Source of the DNA: Chlorobiota bacterium
Lineage (GTDB): Bacteria; Bacteroidota; Ignavibacteria; OLB7
Assembly: GCA_016788565.1 (NCBI GenBank)
Contig: JAEUSP010000008.1
Coordinates: 1-50,398, forward strand
Direction of reading: 5' to 3'
DNA: 50,398 nt
Position 1 is the first letter of the stretch, and each line of letters starts with the position of its first letter. Positions 1-8,146 of this stretch are shown one piece after another. The position numbers and the translations under genes were made by a program. Under the pieces are notes generated by a model. It searched no databases, had not been told where the DNA came from, and saw only the letters and a list, made by a program, of their open reading frames with translations.

Positions 1-3000
1 TGCGCCGATGACGGAATCGCAACGGAGGATGGCGTTGCTGAAGGCGATGGTGGTAGCGAAGGAGTCGGGAGCAATGGCGTGGAATGCCGCAGGGTCATCC
101 ATGCGGAGGGTGAGTGGGAGCAGGACTTGCTGGCCAACATAGGCCGAGGCGACCGGCAGCATCACCGTGGTGGTGGTTTGCCGGCCCGAACGCCCGGAAA
201 GGGAAAGCGGAAGCGACTGGTCGCACAGTTTTTCGGCCACCGGAATGGTCTCGGCAGCGATGCCGTCGGCGGCCGGAGCAAAGCGCACAGTCAGCAGCGA
301 ACTCTGGCCTGGCGCGGCGATTGGCGGCTCGGCAGAAAGAATGGAAAATGGCCCAACCGAGCGTGGCACATTCCACTCAATCGGGAAGGTTCCGGTGTTG
401 GTTGCCGTGAACGTTTGCTGGGAAGCTGCGCCGCTGGGGAGTGACCCGAAATCGAGCGACGACGCAGAGGTGATGAAGCTGATCGTCTCCTTAATCCCCA
501 CCAGCCGCACCTTGATTGCGGTGTCGGCTCCGTTGTTGGCCAGCACCGCATGGGCTTGCTTCACCCCGTTGCTGCGGGGGCGGAACTGTGCGGTGATTGT
601 TTGCACCGCAAGCGGCGCAAGAACAATCGGCGGCGCGGCCAGCAGCCTGAACTCACCGTCGGGGTCATCTTCAATTCTTACCTCCGTAATCGTCAGCGGG
701 TCGCTCCCCTCGTTTTTTACTTCGAACGTCCCCTCCGTCAGCGTGTCGCGGTCGCAGACTAATTGGCGAAGGTTCGGCGTGGTGGCCGTCAGCAATGGGC
801 GCGCGCCCAACGTGTTCAACGCCACCTGCAACGTATCTGGCCCGCAGCTTGGGCTGAAAGAAAGGCGCAACTCAGCTTGGAAAATGGACCCAGCCGAACG
901 GGACAACGCACGCACCGCAAACCGTGCGGAATCGCCGGGAAGAATGGTGCGCGGCGTTTGCCCGGGGATCAGCAGAAATTTATCGGCATCGTTTCCAACA
1001 ATCCCGGCATCGGTGATGGAAACCGGAAGTGTGCCGGTGTTGCGGATCACCACAAACGAATCAACCGGGAAGCTGGCGGCGGGATGAGCAAAGGTGAGTG
1101 AGCTTTGTTCGGTGATCGCGCCAATCGTGTCGCGCTGCCCAGTGAGTGGAATGTTGAGCGGGCTGTCCGGCGCGTTCGACACCACCCGAAGCATGGCCGC
1201 TTTTGGGCCAACCGTTGCCGGGCTGAACCTCACCCGCAGCGTATCGCTTCCGCCGGGGGCGATCACCAACGGCACGGTTGCGGTTGGCGGGTTCAACACG
1301 GTAAATCCTTGATCGGTGGGAAGCAAATCGGCGCTGGTGATGCTGAGTGGAATATCGCCCACGTTCCGCAGTGCCAACGCTGTGTCGTGCGGGGCGGCGG
1401 TGCAAACGGTTGCGGGGAATCCAACGGCGGCAATGGCGGCAAGCTGCTGCGGAGCCAACCCGCGCCCCAGCAACGTGGTGGAAGCAACGCCACATTCGGT
1501 CGGGATGTTGTACTCCAATTCAGCCGTCACCCTTCCCGATGACAGCGGGGCGAACCTCACTTGCACATTCAAGCACTGGCCAGGCTGCAACGTAAACTTG
1601 CCGCCGTTGGAAAGAAGCCTGAACGCGCCGTTCGGCGGGTTCAACTCCAACCGTCCAGTAATTGGCGCGGCCCCGGTGTTGCACAGCGGGACTGTCAGCA
1701 CGGTATCCTTTGCTTGCGCGCCCAGCACAATATCGCCAAGCTGCGCAAGCGGGGTAAAAGCAAGGCCGCAAGGAAGAAGTCCTTCGCCGCGAAGTGCCAG
1801 CGTATCGTTGATGCCGCAGGGGCCAAATATCACTAGCGTTGCCGAAAGCAATCCGGCGCGTTGCGGAAGAAAACGGAGTTCAATCGTGCGGCACTCGTTC
1901 GGGTTCAGCGGGATGGAGGTCAGCCCAGAAACCCCGGCGAACGAAGCGGAGTCGGGTCCCAGGATCGCGAACGAATCAATGCCAGCCGTCACGGTTCCCA
2001 CATTGCAGATGGTTTGCGGCAGCAGTGTGTCGCGCCCGCTTCCGGCGGCTTGGCGGCCAAAATCAACGGTGTGGTTTGCAGTCCAGGGGCGCAGCAGAAT
2101 GGAGGGGCGCGCAACCGTGAACGCCGTGGTGTTGCTATCAACCCCCGCATCGTCGGGAAGCTGGAACGCCCGAACCCTTCCGTTGCGAACATCGCAGAAG
2201 TAGAGCATGTTGTTCTGCACCACCGGCGACATCGGGAAATTGACCTTGCTGCTGGTGGCAATCGTTACGTCGCCATCGTAACCGGCAACTCCTGTTCCGG
2301 CCACCACACGGGTTGCCCCTGTCACCAAGTTCACCCGAAGGATTCGGTTGTTGCTGGCATCGGTGATAAACAAGTTTTGCCCGGCCACCGCCACCCCCGT
2401 GGGGGAACTCAGCTTCCACGCACTAATCGGCTTGCTGCCGGGGTCGGGGCTGACACCAACAAGGTCGTGAATCTGGTTTGCGGCCAGGTCCGCACGGCGC
2501 ACAAGATTGTTGGCCGATTCGGCAATGAACACGTGGTTCTGGCGCATGGCAATCCCGATTGGCGCAAGCAGATACGCCCCGCGTGCGGTTCCGCGTTCCA
2601 GCAAAATCCGGTTCCCGACTTCGGTGGAAATTGTTCCGTTGGTGAGGTCAATGGCGCGGACGCGGTAGCTTTCGTCGGAGAAGAGGAGTGAGGGGGTTGC
2701 GTTGCTGCCAAGCGTGCCAAACGTGAACTGCAAAGGGCCGTAGATCATCGCTTGCCGGGCATCGCCGCCATCGCCGCTGAACCCTGCTACGCCAATTCCG
2801 GCAACGGTGCTGATTCCCCCTGTGGCAAAATCCACCATGCGGATGCGGTGGTTGTCGTGGTCGGCAATGTACAATCGGTCGCTTGTTGCAAGCACCGCTG
2901 CGGGGCCGGCTAACCGTGCCGATGTGGCCAACAATCCGTCGCCGGAGTTCCCCGGGTTTCCGGTTCCGGCAATGGTGTTGATGATCCCAGTCTGCAGATC

Positions 3001-4650
3001 TACCGCCCGCACCCGATGCCCCCCCGATTCGGCGATGTACAGCCGGTTGTTGCTGATCGAGATTCCGGTTGGGGAGAGGAGTAGCGCGTTGGTTGCCTGG
3101 CCGCCATCGCCACCGAAGCCCCCGCCAGCAACGGTGAAGAGCGGGGAGGAGGTGAAGTCGTTTGCGGAAACGCGAATGCGGTACGACCCGGCCCCGGGCG
3201 GCGCCCACATCAGTTGGCCGCCGGTGGCGGTGTCAATAAAATGCCACTGCTTATCGCTTCCGAAATACTCCACCCAGACGGTTCTCTCCGGTGGGACACC
3301 AGCCCACTGAATCAGGATGCTATCACAGCCGGAGTAGCTTGCCCCGCTGACAGGGGAAAGCAGCTGGATTTGATCCCCCGCCATCGGTTGGTCGCTTCCG
3401 CCAGCAAGGAAAATATCGTTGGCCGGGCAAGGTTCCGTTGTAAGCCGAAGTGTCGAGCTGTAGGTTCCGGGGCGGTCGGCATCGAACCGGACGCTGAGGG
3501 TTCGTTGCTGGCCATCTTGCAAGGTGAACGGCGGCGCGGTTCCCCCCCAATCGGTGATGGTGAACGGCTGCCCAGAAGTTATCGTTGCCCCTTGCACCGT
3601 GAACGCGCCACGCCGTGCGGTGATGGTGCATTGCAGTATCCGCCCGGAGCCTTCCGGGTAGCCGCCAAACCAGAGAAACGCTGGCTGAGATTCCAGCACG
3701 GCCATTTTTTCATCTGGAGCTATGTATTGAACCACAGCTTTTTTGTTGTACGGAACCAGTTGGATTTCGGCGGTGCGGAAGATGCTTTCGGTCCCGCAAA
3801 TCGGCTGGACGTTCCAGCGAAGTGTGCAGGGGGCGTAGCCCTGGTTGCGGATTGCGATTGTGCGGTAAATCCCCTCCATCTCGGCACTGCTGTTGACGTT
3901 GCTGTACCACGTTCCCCCCGTTGCTTCGGCAATCTGGCGCAGCGTTGCAGGGATTGTTAGCCCGATAGTGATAACGTGAATTTCAATATCCAGCGCGATT
4001 GCACGGTTGATAATTTCGGCGGTTTTGGTCAGCGTTCCCGGAAGTCCATCGGTCAGGAAAACCAAAATTTTGCGGTGGTTGCTGGGGCGTTCGGCCAGCA
4101 TTGCAATGCCGCCAACAAGCGCATCCAGAAATGCCGGGTTGTAGTCGGTTCCGCCATCGGGGCTCATGGTGTCAATCGCGGCGATCAGCGGCGCGGAACT
4201 GGTGCGGAAATCGGAGAGGATGGAGGGCTTGCTGTTGAACGCGGTCAGTGCCACCGCGCTCCCTCGCTGAAAATCGAAGGCCGTCAGGAATGCGCGGGTT
4301 CCCCCTTTCACAATCTCCAGCCGCGAGGCCCCCGACTCCGTTTCTTCGCTCATCGAGCCGCTGCGATCGTTCACCAACACAACGCTTGCTGGGCCGGCAG
4401 CTTCCACCGGCGGGCATTGCGATTGCAGCACTACCTGGGCATTAACCCCGTTATCGGTGATCGTAAAATCATCGGTGAAAAGGTTGGTGATTGGTTTCCC
4501 GCTGGGATCCAACGCAAGGTACTTTGCGGAGATTTCAGGGTACGCCGAAACATCCACGCCAAACACCGAAAACGATTGCGCGGAAAGGAAGGAAACAAGC
4601 GAAAGCAGCAGCAGCAGAGAAGCCCAAGCGCAGCGTAGCATGGGGGGCAT
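1..4650 (-). CDS. Large exported VWA / NHL-repeat / ASH-domain protein (3' end outside window)
   Basis: The reading frame is open from 4650 to the window edge (1550 codons), so the C-terminus is missing. The start ATG at 4650 has AAGG about 6 nt upstream; an in-frame ATG at 4641 is the alternative. The N-terminus is a signal peptide (leucine-rich core, SFLSAQ cleavage region near residue 25). Residues about 88-260 form a von Willebrand A domain with a complete MIDAS set: DRSGS (D95, S97, S99), T168 and D201. Residues about 500-800 are NHL-type propeller repeats with recurring LYIAD, HRIR and VAGxGxxGxxGDGG signatures. From about 810 onward there are repeated ASH/choice-of-anchor-like beta-sandwich modules (VRFAP, NTGTxPI patterns). 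A role in surface adhesion or protein-protein contact is inferred. A T9SS sorting domain beyond the edge is likely but not visible. Confidence 0.85.
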   Translation of the reverse strand, partial: MPPMLRCAWASLLLLLSLVSFLSAQSFSVFGVDVSAYPEISAKYLALDPSGKPITNLFTDDFTITDNGVNAQVVLQSQCPPVEAAGPASVVLVNDRSGSMSEETESGASRLEIVKGGTRAFLTAFDFQRGSAVALTAFNSKPSILSDFRTSSAPLIAAIDTMSPDGGTDYNPAFLDALVGGIAMLAERPSNHRKILVFLTDGLPGTLTKTAEIINRAIALDIEIHVITIGLTIPATLRQIAEATGGTWYSNVNSSAEMEGIYRTIAIRNQGYAPCTLRWNVQPICGTESIFRTAEIQLVPYNKKAVVQYIAPDEKMAVLESQPAFLWFGGYPEGSGRILQCTITARRGAFTVQGATITSGQPFTITDWGGTAPPFTLQDGQQRTLSVRFDADRPGTYSSTLRLTTEPCPANDIFLAGGSDQPMAGDQIQLLSPVSGASYSGCDSILIQWAGVPPERTVWVEYFGSDKQWHFIDTATGGQLMWAPPGAGSYRIRVSANDFTSSPLFTVAGGGFGGDGGQATNALLLSPTGISISNNRLYIAESGGHRVRAVDLQTGIINTIAGTGNPGNSGDGLLATSARLAGPAAVLATSDRLYIADHDNHRIRMVDFATGGISTVAGIGVAGFSGDGGDARQAMIYGPLQFTFGTLGSNATPSLLFSDESYRVRAIDLTNGTISTEVGNRILLERGTARGAYLLAPIGIAMRQNHVFIAESANNLVRRADLAANQIHDLVGVSPDPGSKPISAWKLSSPTGVAVAGQNLFITDASNNRILRVNLVTGATRVVAGTGVAGYDGDVTIATSSKVNFPMSPVVQNNMLYFCDVRNGRVRAFQLPDDAGVDSNTTAFTVARPSILLRPWTANHTVDFGRQAAGSGRDTLLPQTICNVGTVTAGIDSFAILGPDSASFAGVSGLTSIPLNPNECRTIELRFLPQRAGLLSATLVIFGPCGINDTLALRGEGLLPCGLAFTPLAQLGDIVLGAQAKDTVLTVPLCNTGAAPITGRLELNPPNGAFRLLSNGGKFTLQPGQCLNVQVRFAPLSSGRVTAELEYNIPTECGVASTTLLGRGLAPQQLAAIAAVGFPATVCTAAPHDTALALRNVGDIPLSITSADLLPTDQGFTVLNPPTATVPLVIAPGGSDTLRVRFSPATVGPKAAMLRVVSNAPDSPLNIPLTGQRDTIGAITEQSSLTFAHPAASFPVDSFVVIRNTGTLPVSITDAGIVGNDADKFLLIPGQTPRTILPGDSARFAVRALSRSAGSIFQAELRLSFSPSCGPDTLQVALNTLGARPLLTATTPNLRQLVCDRDTLTEGTFEVKNEGSDPLTITEVRIEDDPDGEFRLLAAPPIVLAPLAVQTITAQFRPRSNGVKQAHAVLANNGADTAIKVRLVGIKETISFITSASSLDFGSLPSGAASQQTFTATNTGTFPIEWNVPRSVGPFSILSAEPPIAAPGQSSLLTVRFAPAADGIAAETIPVAEKLCDQSLPLSLSGRSGRQTTTTVMLPVASAYVGQQVLLPLTLRMDDPAAFHAIAPDSFATTIAFSNAILRCDSVIGA

Positions 4651-4749
4651 AACACACCTTGAGTACGGTTGATACAACAGCGATCATGGACGCGCGGCAA
4701 AATCCCATTTCAGCCGAAGAAAAACAAGGGAGGGATGGTGGTTTTTTTT

Positions 4750-4787
4750 GGTCGGGGATCGGGGGTGGGGGATCGGGGGGCGGGGGT
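4750..4787 (-). repeat. Heptanucleotide tandem repeat, CCCGAYN family
   Basis: Read on the minus strand this is about five degenerate 7-bp units (CCCCGCC, CCCCGAT, CCCCCAC, CCCCGAT, CCCCGAC). The same family is found at 38006-38082 and 46934-47024. Confidence 0.75.
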
Positions 4788-4811
4788 CATTATCATCCCT
4801 CGTCCCGTCAT

Positions 4812-4966
4812 TGCGAGGGGTCTTCGACGAAGCACCGCACAGCAGCGGCGCTAGCCCATCCCGCGGGTTTCTGAGATAACATCGGACACATTGCCAGCCG
4901 CGAGATGGGCTTCGCCGCTGCTGCGCGGTTCCACGTCGCTCAACGCTCCTTGTCGAAGACCTCGAT
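4812..4966. repeat. Large imperfect inverted repeat with GTCATTGCGAGG-type terminus
   Basis: The left arm (about 4812-4864) and right arm (about 4902-4966) are imperfect reverse complements: CGAGGGGTCTTCGACGAAG pairs with CTTGTCGAAGACCTCG, and CAGCAGCGGCG...GCCCATC pairs with GATGGGC..CGCCGCTGCTG. The outer sequence resembles a widely dispersed intergenic repeat of many bacterial genomes. No coding capacity is seen. A decayed MITE or REP-like element is the likeliest reading. Confidence 0.65.
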
Positions 4967-5107
4967 CCGTCGGGGCGATGCCGCTGCTTTGCGTTCCGGT
5001 GGCTCACGCTCATACTTCGACGGGGCTTCAGCATGAGCGGAGGGCAGGATTCGCAGACATCCACTCTTGCTTCTATTTCCTATTTCCTTCCCCGGCTTTG
5101 GCTCTAT

Positions 5108-5135
5108 TTCACTCTTCACATTTCACTCTTCACTC
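5108..5135 (-). repeat. Heptanucleotide tandem repeat, AGTGAAG family (4 units)
   Basis: Four units of TTCACTC/TTCACAT (minus strand GAGTGAA). Both flanks carry GGCTTTGGCTC (5094-5104 and 5137-5147). The same 11-mer, inverted, flanks the AGTGAAG tract after recG (10467-10477), so the repeat travels with flanking sequence. Confidence 0.8.
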
Positions 5136-5380
5136 TTGGCTTTGGCTCCCTCTCCCACCCGACGGAATGTGAGGTAACCAGCAGCAACCTCAGTTTGGGA
5201 GAGGGCAGGGGGTGAGGGCAGGCAGCGGCGGTGGCTCTGCACATGCTTCAATCGAACCTCACACTCCCACACGCAACATCGCCACGCCGCTACCGCTGCT
5301 TGCGATGACGACGTGGCGATCTGCTTCGAACTTCTATTCCTGACCTCTATTTCCGTCCGCCGGAAGTTGGCGATGATCCG

Positions 5381-7174
5381 CTACTTCATATCAAACTCCT
5401 GACCGCTGCTGGCCCCGCCGGTCCGGACAATCTCGATATGGATGCGGCGTTGCGCGGCGCGGTCGGCTCCGTCGCGGCTTTCGCCGCCGCCGATGTAGCG
5501 GAAGCGAACGCGCCCATCACTTTTCAGCTGGCGGTAATCTTCGTTGCCGCTGGCGGTGAGTAGCTGATCCAGATAGTGACCGCTGTACCAAGCGCGCAAT
5601 CCCGAAAGCTCAAGGTTCCCAATCTGATCCCCCTGGCTAACCTCATGCTGCGTCTTGGCCATATCCTCGAACGTCGCCGACTCACTTTCCAAGTACTGCC
5701 CCACAAACTGCTTCGGGTCGGCATATCCGCTCACCCGAATCTCCAACACCTCACCGGGCAGCATACTGGTTTTGAAGCGTGGGAGAATCTCGTTCAACAC
5801 CGAGTGTTTTACTCCATCGAACAGCCCCTCAATCGTTTGGCTGTAGCCGATGTAATCTTTGTACCGCTTCGACCCCTTTGGGAATCGTTCGATGTAGGTT
5901 GCTTCGCTGAGTGGGCCTTCCAGCAGTGGGTACAGTCCATCAAGATTTTGGCGGGTGTTGGGCCGGTAGTAGCCGGTGACGAAAAACGGCACGTTGTAGC
6001 GGCCAAGATCGAACTCGGCCAGCGAGATGGAGCCGAACTTCACCGTTGCAACCGCTTGCTCGTTGGCAAACGGCGTGGTGATGCTGGCGGTGCGTGGCGG
6101 CAAATCCCGAATCGTTGCTTCAAACCGGTACTTCCGCTCGGCGGGAAGAAACTGCTCGTACTCCTTCACCTGCGGGTTGGTGGTGAAGGTTGCCACGGTC
6201 TGGCCGGTGGCTTCATCAATTACGTTCACAACGCTGGGGAGCGGTGCGCCGGTGGTGGAGTCAATCACGCTAACAAGGATGCGGGTCATGCCGTCGCCAA
6301 AGACGTTCGGCGTGCCGTAGTAGATGTCCAATCCCCCCTGCCCGCCGTCGCGTCCGCTGGCAAAGTAGAATCGTTCGTGTTTGGACGGAGCAAAGAAGAA
6401 CATCTCATCTTTTTTGCTGTTGATCAACGACCCTAAGTTCGATGCCTGGCCCCACTCGGCCCCTTCCCGCACCGCCATGAACACGTCGTAGCCGCCAAAC
6501 CCCGATAGTCCGTTGCTGCTGAAATAGAGCGTTCCGCCATCGGGGGTGATGTTCGGCGAACGCTCATCTTTTTTGGTGTTAATCATCCCCCCAGCATTGG
6601 CCGGGGCGGCCCAGCTTCCGTTGGTGAGCGTGGTGTACCAGATGTCCGTTTTGCCGTAGCCCCCTTTGCGATTGCTGGAAAACCAGATTGTTTTCCCGTC
6701 GCCACTGATTGTTGGCTGCGATTCCCACGCCGATGTGTTCACCAGTGGCCCCAGGTTGCGGATGTTGGCGATTCGCCCGTCGGCAATCTCGGCAATGTAG
6801 AGGTCGGTGCTTCCTTTCCCGTCGGCTTGGTCGTCGGCACTGAAGACGACGGTTTTGCCATCGGCGGCAATGGAAACCGCGCCGTCGTTGCCGGAAGTGT
6901 TCAGCGGCGATCCAGGGTTCACCGGCGTGCCGTATCCCCCTTGCGTCCGGTTTGCGCTGAAGATGTCCGCTTCCCCCAGCGATCCGGCTTCGCGGTTGGA
7001 GGTCAGCAGCATTGAGCCGCGATCCTTGGAAAGCATCGGCGCGTAATCGTCGTTGGGGCTGTTGATCCCCTCAATCGTTTTTATCTCATACGTGTAGTTG
7101 AACAACTCCTGCCCGTGCGCCAAGCCGGCAACAGCAATCAACAGAAGCAACGTAGCAATCGTGTGGCGTTTCAT
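5381..7174 (-). CDS. Exported PD40 propeller protein with OmpA-like C-terminus
   Basis: The product is 597 aa with a signal peptide (cleavage after AHGQ, near residue 22), so it is periplasmic or at the outer membrane. Residues about 35-290 contain WD40-like/PD40 repeats (APMLSKDRG, VFSADD, QPTISGDGKTIWFSSNRKGGYGKTDIW, SPNITPDG). Residues about 295-380 look like a carboxypeptidase-regulatory-like beta-sandwich (STTGAPLPSVVNVIDEATGQ). The last about 150 residues resemble a divergent OmpA-type peptidoglycan-binding domain (VSGYADP, then AAQRRIHIEIV). This order recalls PorE-type T9SS accessory proteins, but no lipobox is present, so T9SS membership is inference. It lies 21 bp downstream of the beta-barrel gene at 7196-8023 and is probably co-transcribed with it. 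Confidence 0.8.
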   Translation of the reverse strand: MKRHTIATLLLLIAVAGLAHGQELFNYTYEIKTIEGINSPNDDYAPMLSKDRGSMLLTSNREAGSLGEADIFSANRTQGGYGTPVNPGSPLNTSGNDGAVSIAADGKTVVFSADDQADGKGSTDLYIAEIADGRIANIRNLGPLVNTSAWESQPTISGDGKTIWFSSNRKGGYGKTDIWYTTLTNGSWAAPANAGGMINTKKDERSPNITPDGGTLYFSSNGLSGFGGYDVFMAVREGAEWGQASNLGSLINSKKDEMFFFAPSKHERFYFASGRDGGQGGLDIYYGTPNVFGDGMTRILVSVIDSTTGAPLPSVVNVIDEATGQTVATFTTNPQVKEYEQFLPAERKYRFEATIRDLPPRTASITTPFANEQAVATVKFGSISLAEFDLGRYNVPFFVTGYYRPNTRQNLDGLYPLLEGPLSEATYIERFPKGSKRYKDYIGYSQTIEGLFDGVKHSVLNEILPRFKTSMLPGEVLEIRVSGYADPKQFVGQYLESESATFEDMAKTQHEVSQGDQIGNLELSGLRAWYSGHYLDQLLTASGNEDYRQLKSDGRVRFRYIGGGESRDGADRAAQRRIHIEIVRTGGASSGQEFDMK

Positions 7175-7195
7175 GGTTGCGGTAATCGGGTTGGT

Positions 7196-8023
7196 TCAGA
7201 GTGCGAAAAGAAGGCCAATCGTGAACTGAATCGGGCTGGTTTTCCAGTCGTCTTCCTTGGAGATTTTGGTGAACGGGAAGCCGTACAACACCTCGGGATT
7301 CAGGGAGATGGCATCGGTGATTCCGATGATCGCGCCAAGCCCCCCACGAAGCTCGAACTGCAAAGTGTTCACAATGTCAAGCTCGCCGGTGAACAACTGT
7401 TGTTCGGTCCCGGTCCCGTTCTGATAGACTACTCCATCGGGGGTGGTGATCGTCTCAGTTTTTGTGAAATCCTTCCCCATCACAATCCCCGCCGATGGCC
7501 CCAATGCCAAGTACAACCCGAAGTCGGTCAGCGTGTAGGTTCCCAGCAGGTCCATGTTGAACGTGGCAAGGTTCGCCTCCAACCGGTCGGTGAAGATGAC
7601 GTTTTCCACTTGGTTGTTCTGCCCAAAAATCGGCACGGGGTCGCTGGTGGTTTCAAAATCTCCGGCCCGCGACTCGTAGGCAATCCGTGGCGAAAGGGAG
7701 AGTTGCTCACCCAGCGGGATCATCGCTTTTGCGCCGAACACCGGCCCGATCCCCGAACCTTCATCGAAGGTGCAGCAAACGATGTTGTTCTCGGTCAGCA
7801 CAAACTGGCCGTTGTGCATGTTGAAGTTGCCCCCGCCGTAGGGGCCAATCAAAATGCCGCGCGTGTCGGGGTTCAAGATCCGGTCGAACGGAACGGGGAA
7901 GGGGAGCGCGACGGAGGGAGGGAGTTGCGAAGGAGCAGTAGGCAGGGGTTGTGCGGTCCCCTGCTGCCGCAACGTTGCTGCCAGAACCAGTAGCAGCAAG
8001 GCTAATCGTAGCGGTGTTTGCAT
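7196..8023 (-). CDS. Predicted outer-membrane beta-barrel protein
   Basis: The product is 275 aa with a clear signal peptide (RLALLLLVLAATL, cleavage near TAQ, residue 25). The mature part alternates short beta-strands and turns (LSLSPRIAYESRAG, LATFNMDLLGTYTL, FGLYLALGPSAGIVMG, ELRGGLGAIIG) and ends in IQFTIGLLFAL, as in OmpW/PorT-like small barrels. It is the first gene of a unit with the PD40/OmpA-like gene, which suggests an envelope complex. The promoter candidate at 8139-8146 lies upstream. The ligand is unknown. Confidence 0.75.
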   Translation of the reverse strand: MQTPLRLALLLLVLAATLRQQGTAQPLPTAPSQLPPSVALPFPVPFDRILNPDTRGILIGPYGGGNFNMHNGQFVLTENNIVCCTFDEGSGIGPVFGAKAMIPLGEQLSLSPRIAYESRAGDFETTSDPVPIFGQNNQVENVIFTDRLEANLATFNMDLLGTYTLTDFGLYLALGPSAGIVMGKDFTKTETITTPDGVVYQNGTGTEQQLFTGELDIVNTLQFELRGGLGAIIGITDAISLNPEVLYGFPFTKISKEDDWKTSPIQFTIGLLFAL

Positions 8024-8138
8024 CGGCAGATGTTTTGTTGCTTGCCAAACCGGAAGCGCAGTGCGTTCGGTTCGGTGGTTGTCGTAAATTCAGATGCGGC
8101 AATGGCGGAAGTTCCCCAGCCGTGTTAGAAGACGGGCG

Positions 8139-8146
8139 CAAAGGTA
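8139..8146 (-). promoter_or_regulatory. Candidate TAnnTTTG promoter element of the 8023-5381 unit
   Basis: The minus strand reads TACCTTTG, a match to the Bacteroidota -7 consensus TAnnTTTG. A TTTG lies about 22 nt upstream, slightly more than the usual spacing. It would give a leader of about 110 nt for the beta-barrel gene. It ends on the base before the recG start codon. Confidence 0.45.

Larger units (their letters stand above)
4651..5380. other. Gene-free, repeat-rich intergenic stretch
   Basis: About 730 bases separate two minus-strand genes. I see no convincing gene. It holds a CCCCGAY heptamer tract (4750-4787), a large imperfect inverted repeat (about 4812-4966) that starts with a dispersed-repeat-like GTCATTGCGAGG, a TTCACTC heptamer tract (5108-5135), and a GGGAGAGGG-type hairpin around 5149-5210. 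Short open frames here look like chance frames through repeats. Confidence 0.7.

Noticed and set aside
167-1087. A 306-codon plus-strand open frame at the left end
   Set aside because: It is antisense to the continuous VWA/NHL/ASH frame, which has recognisable domains throughout.
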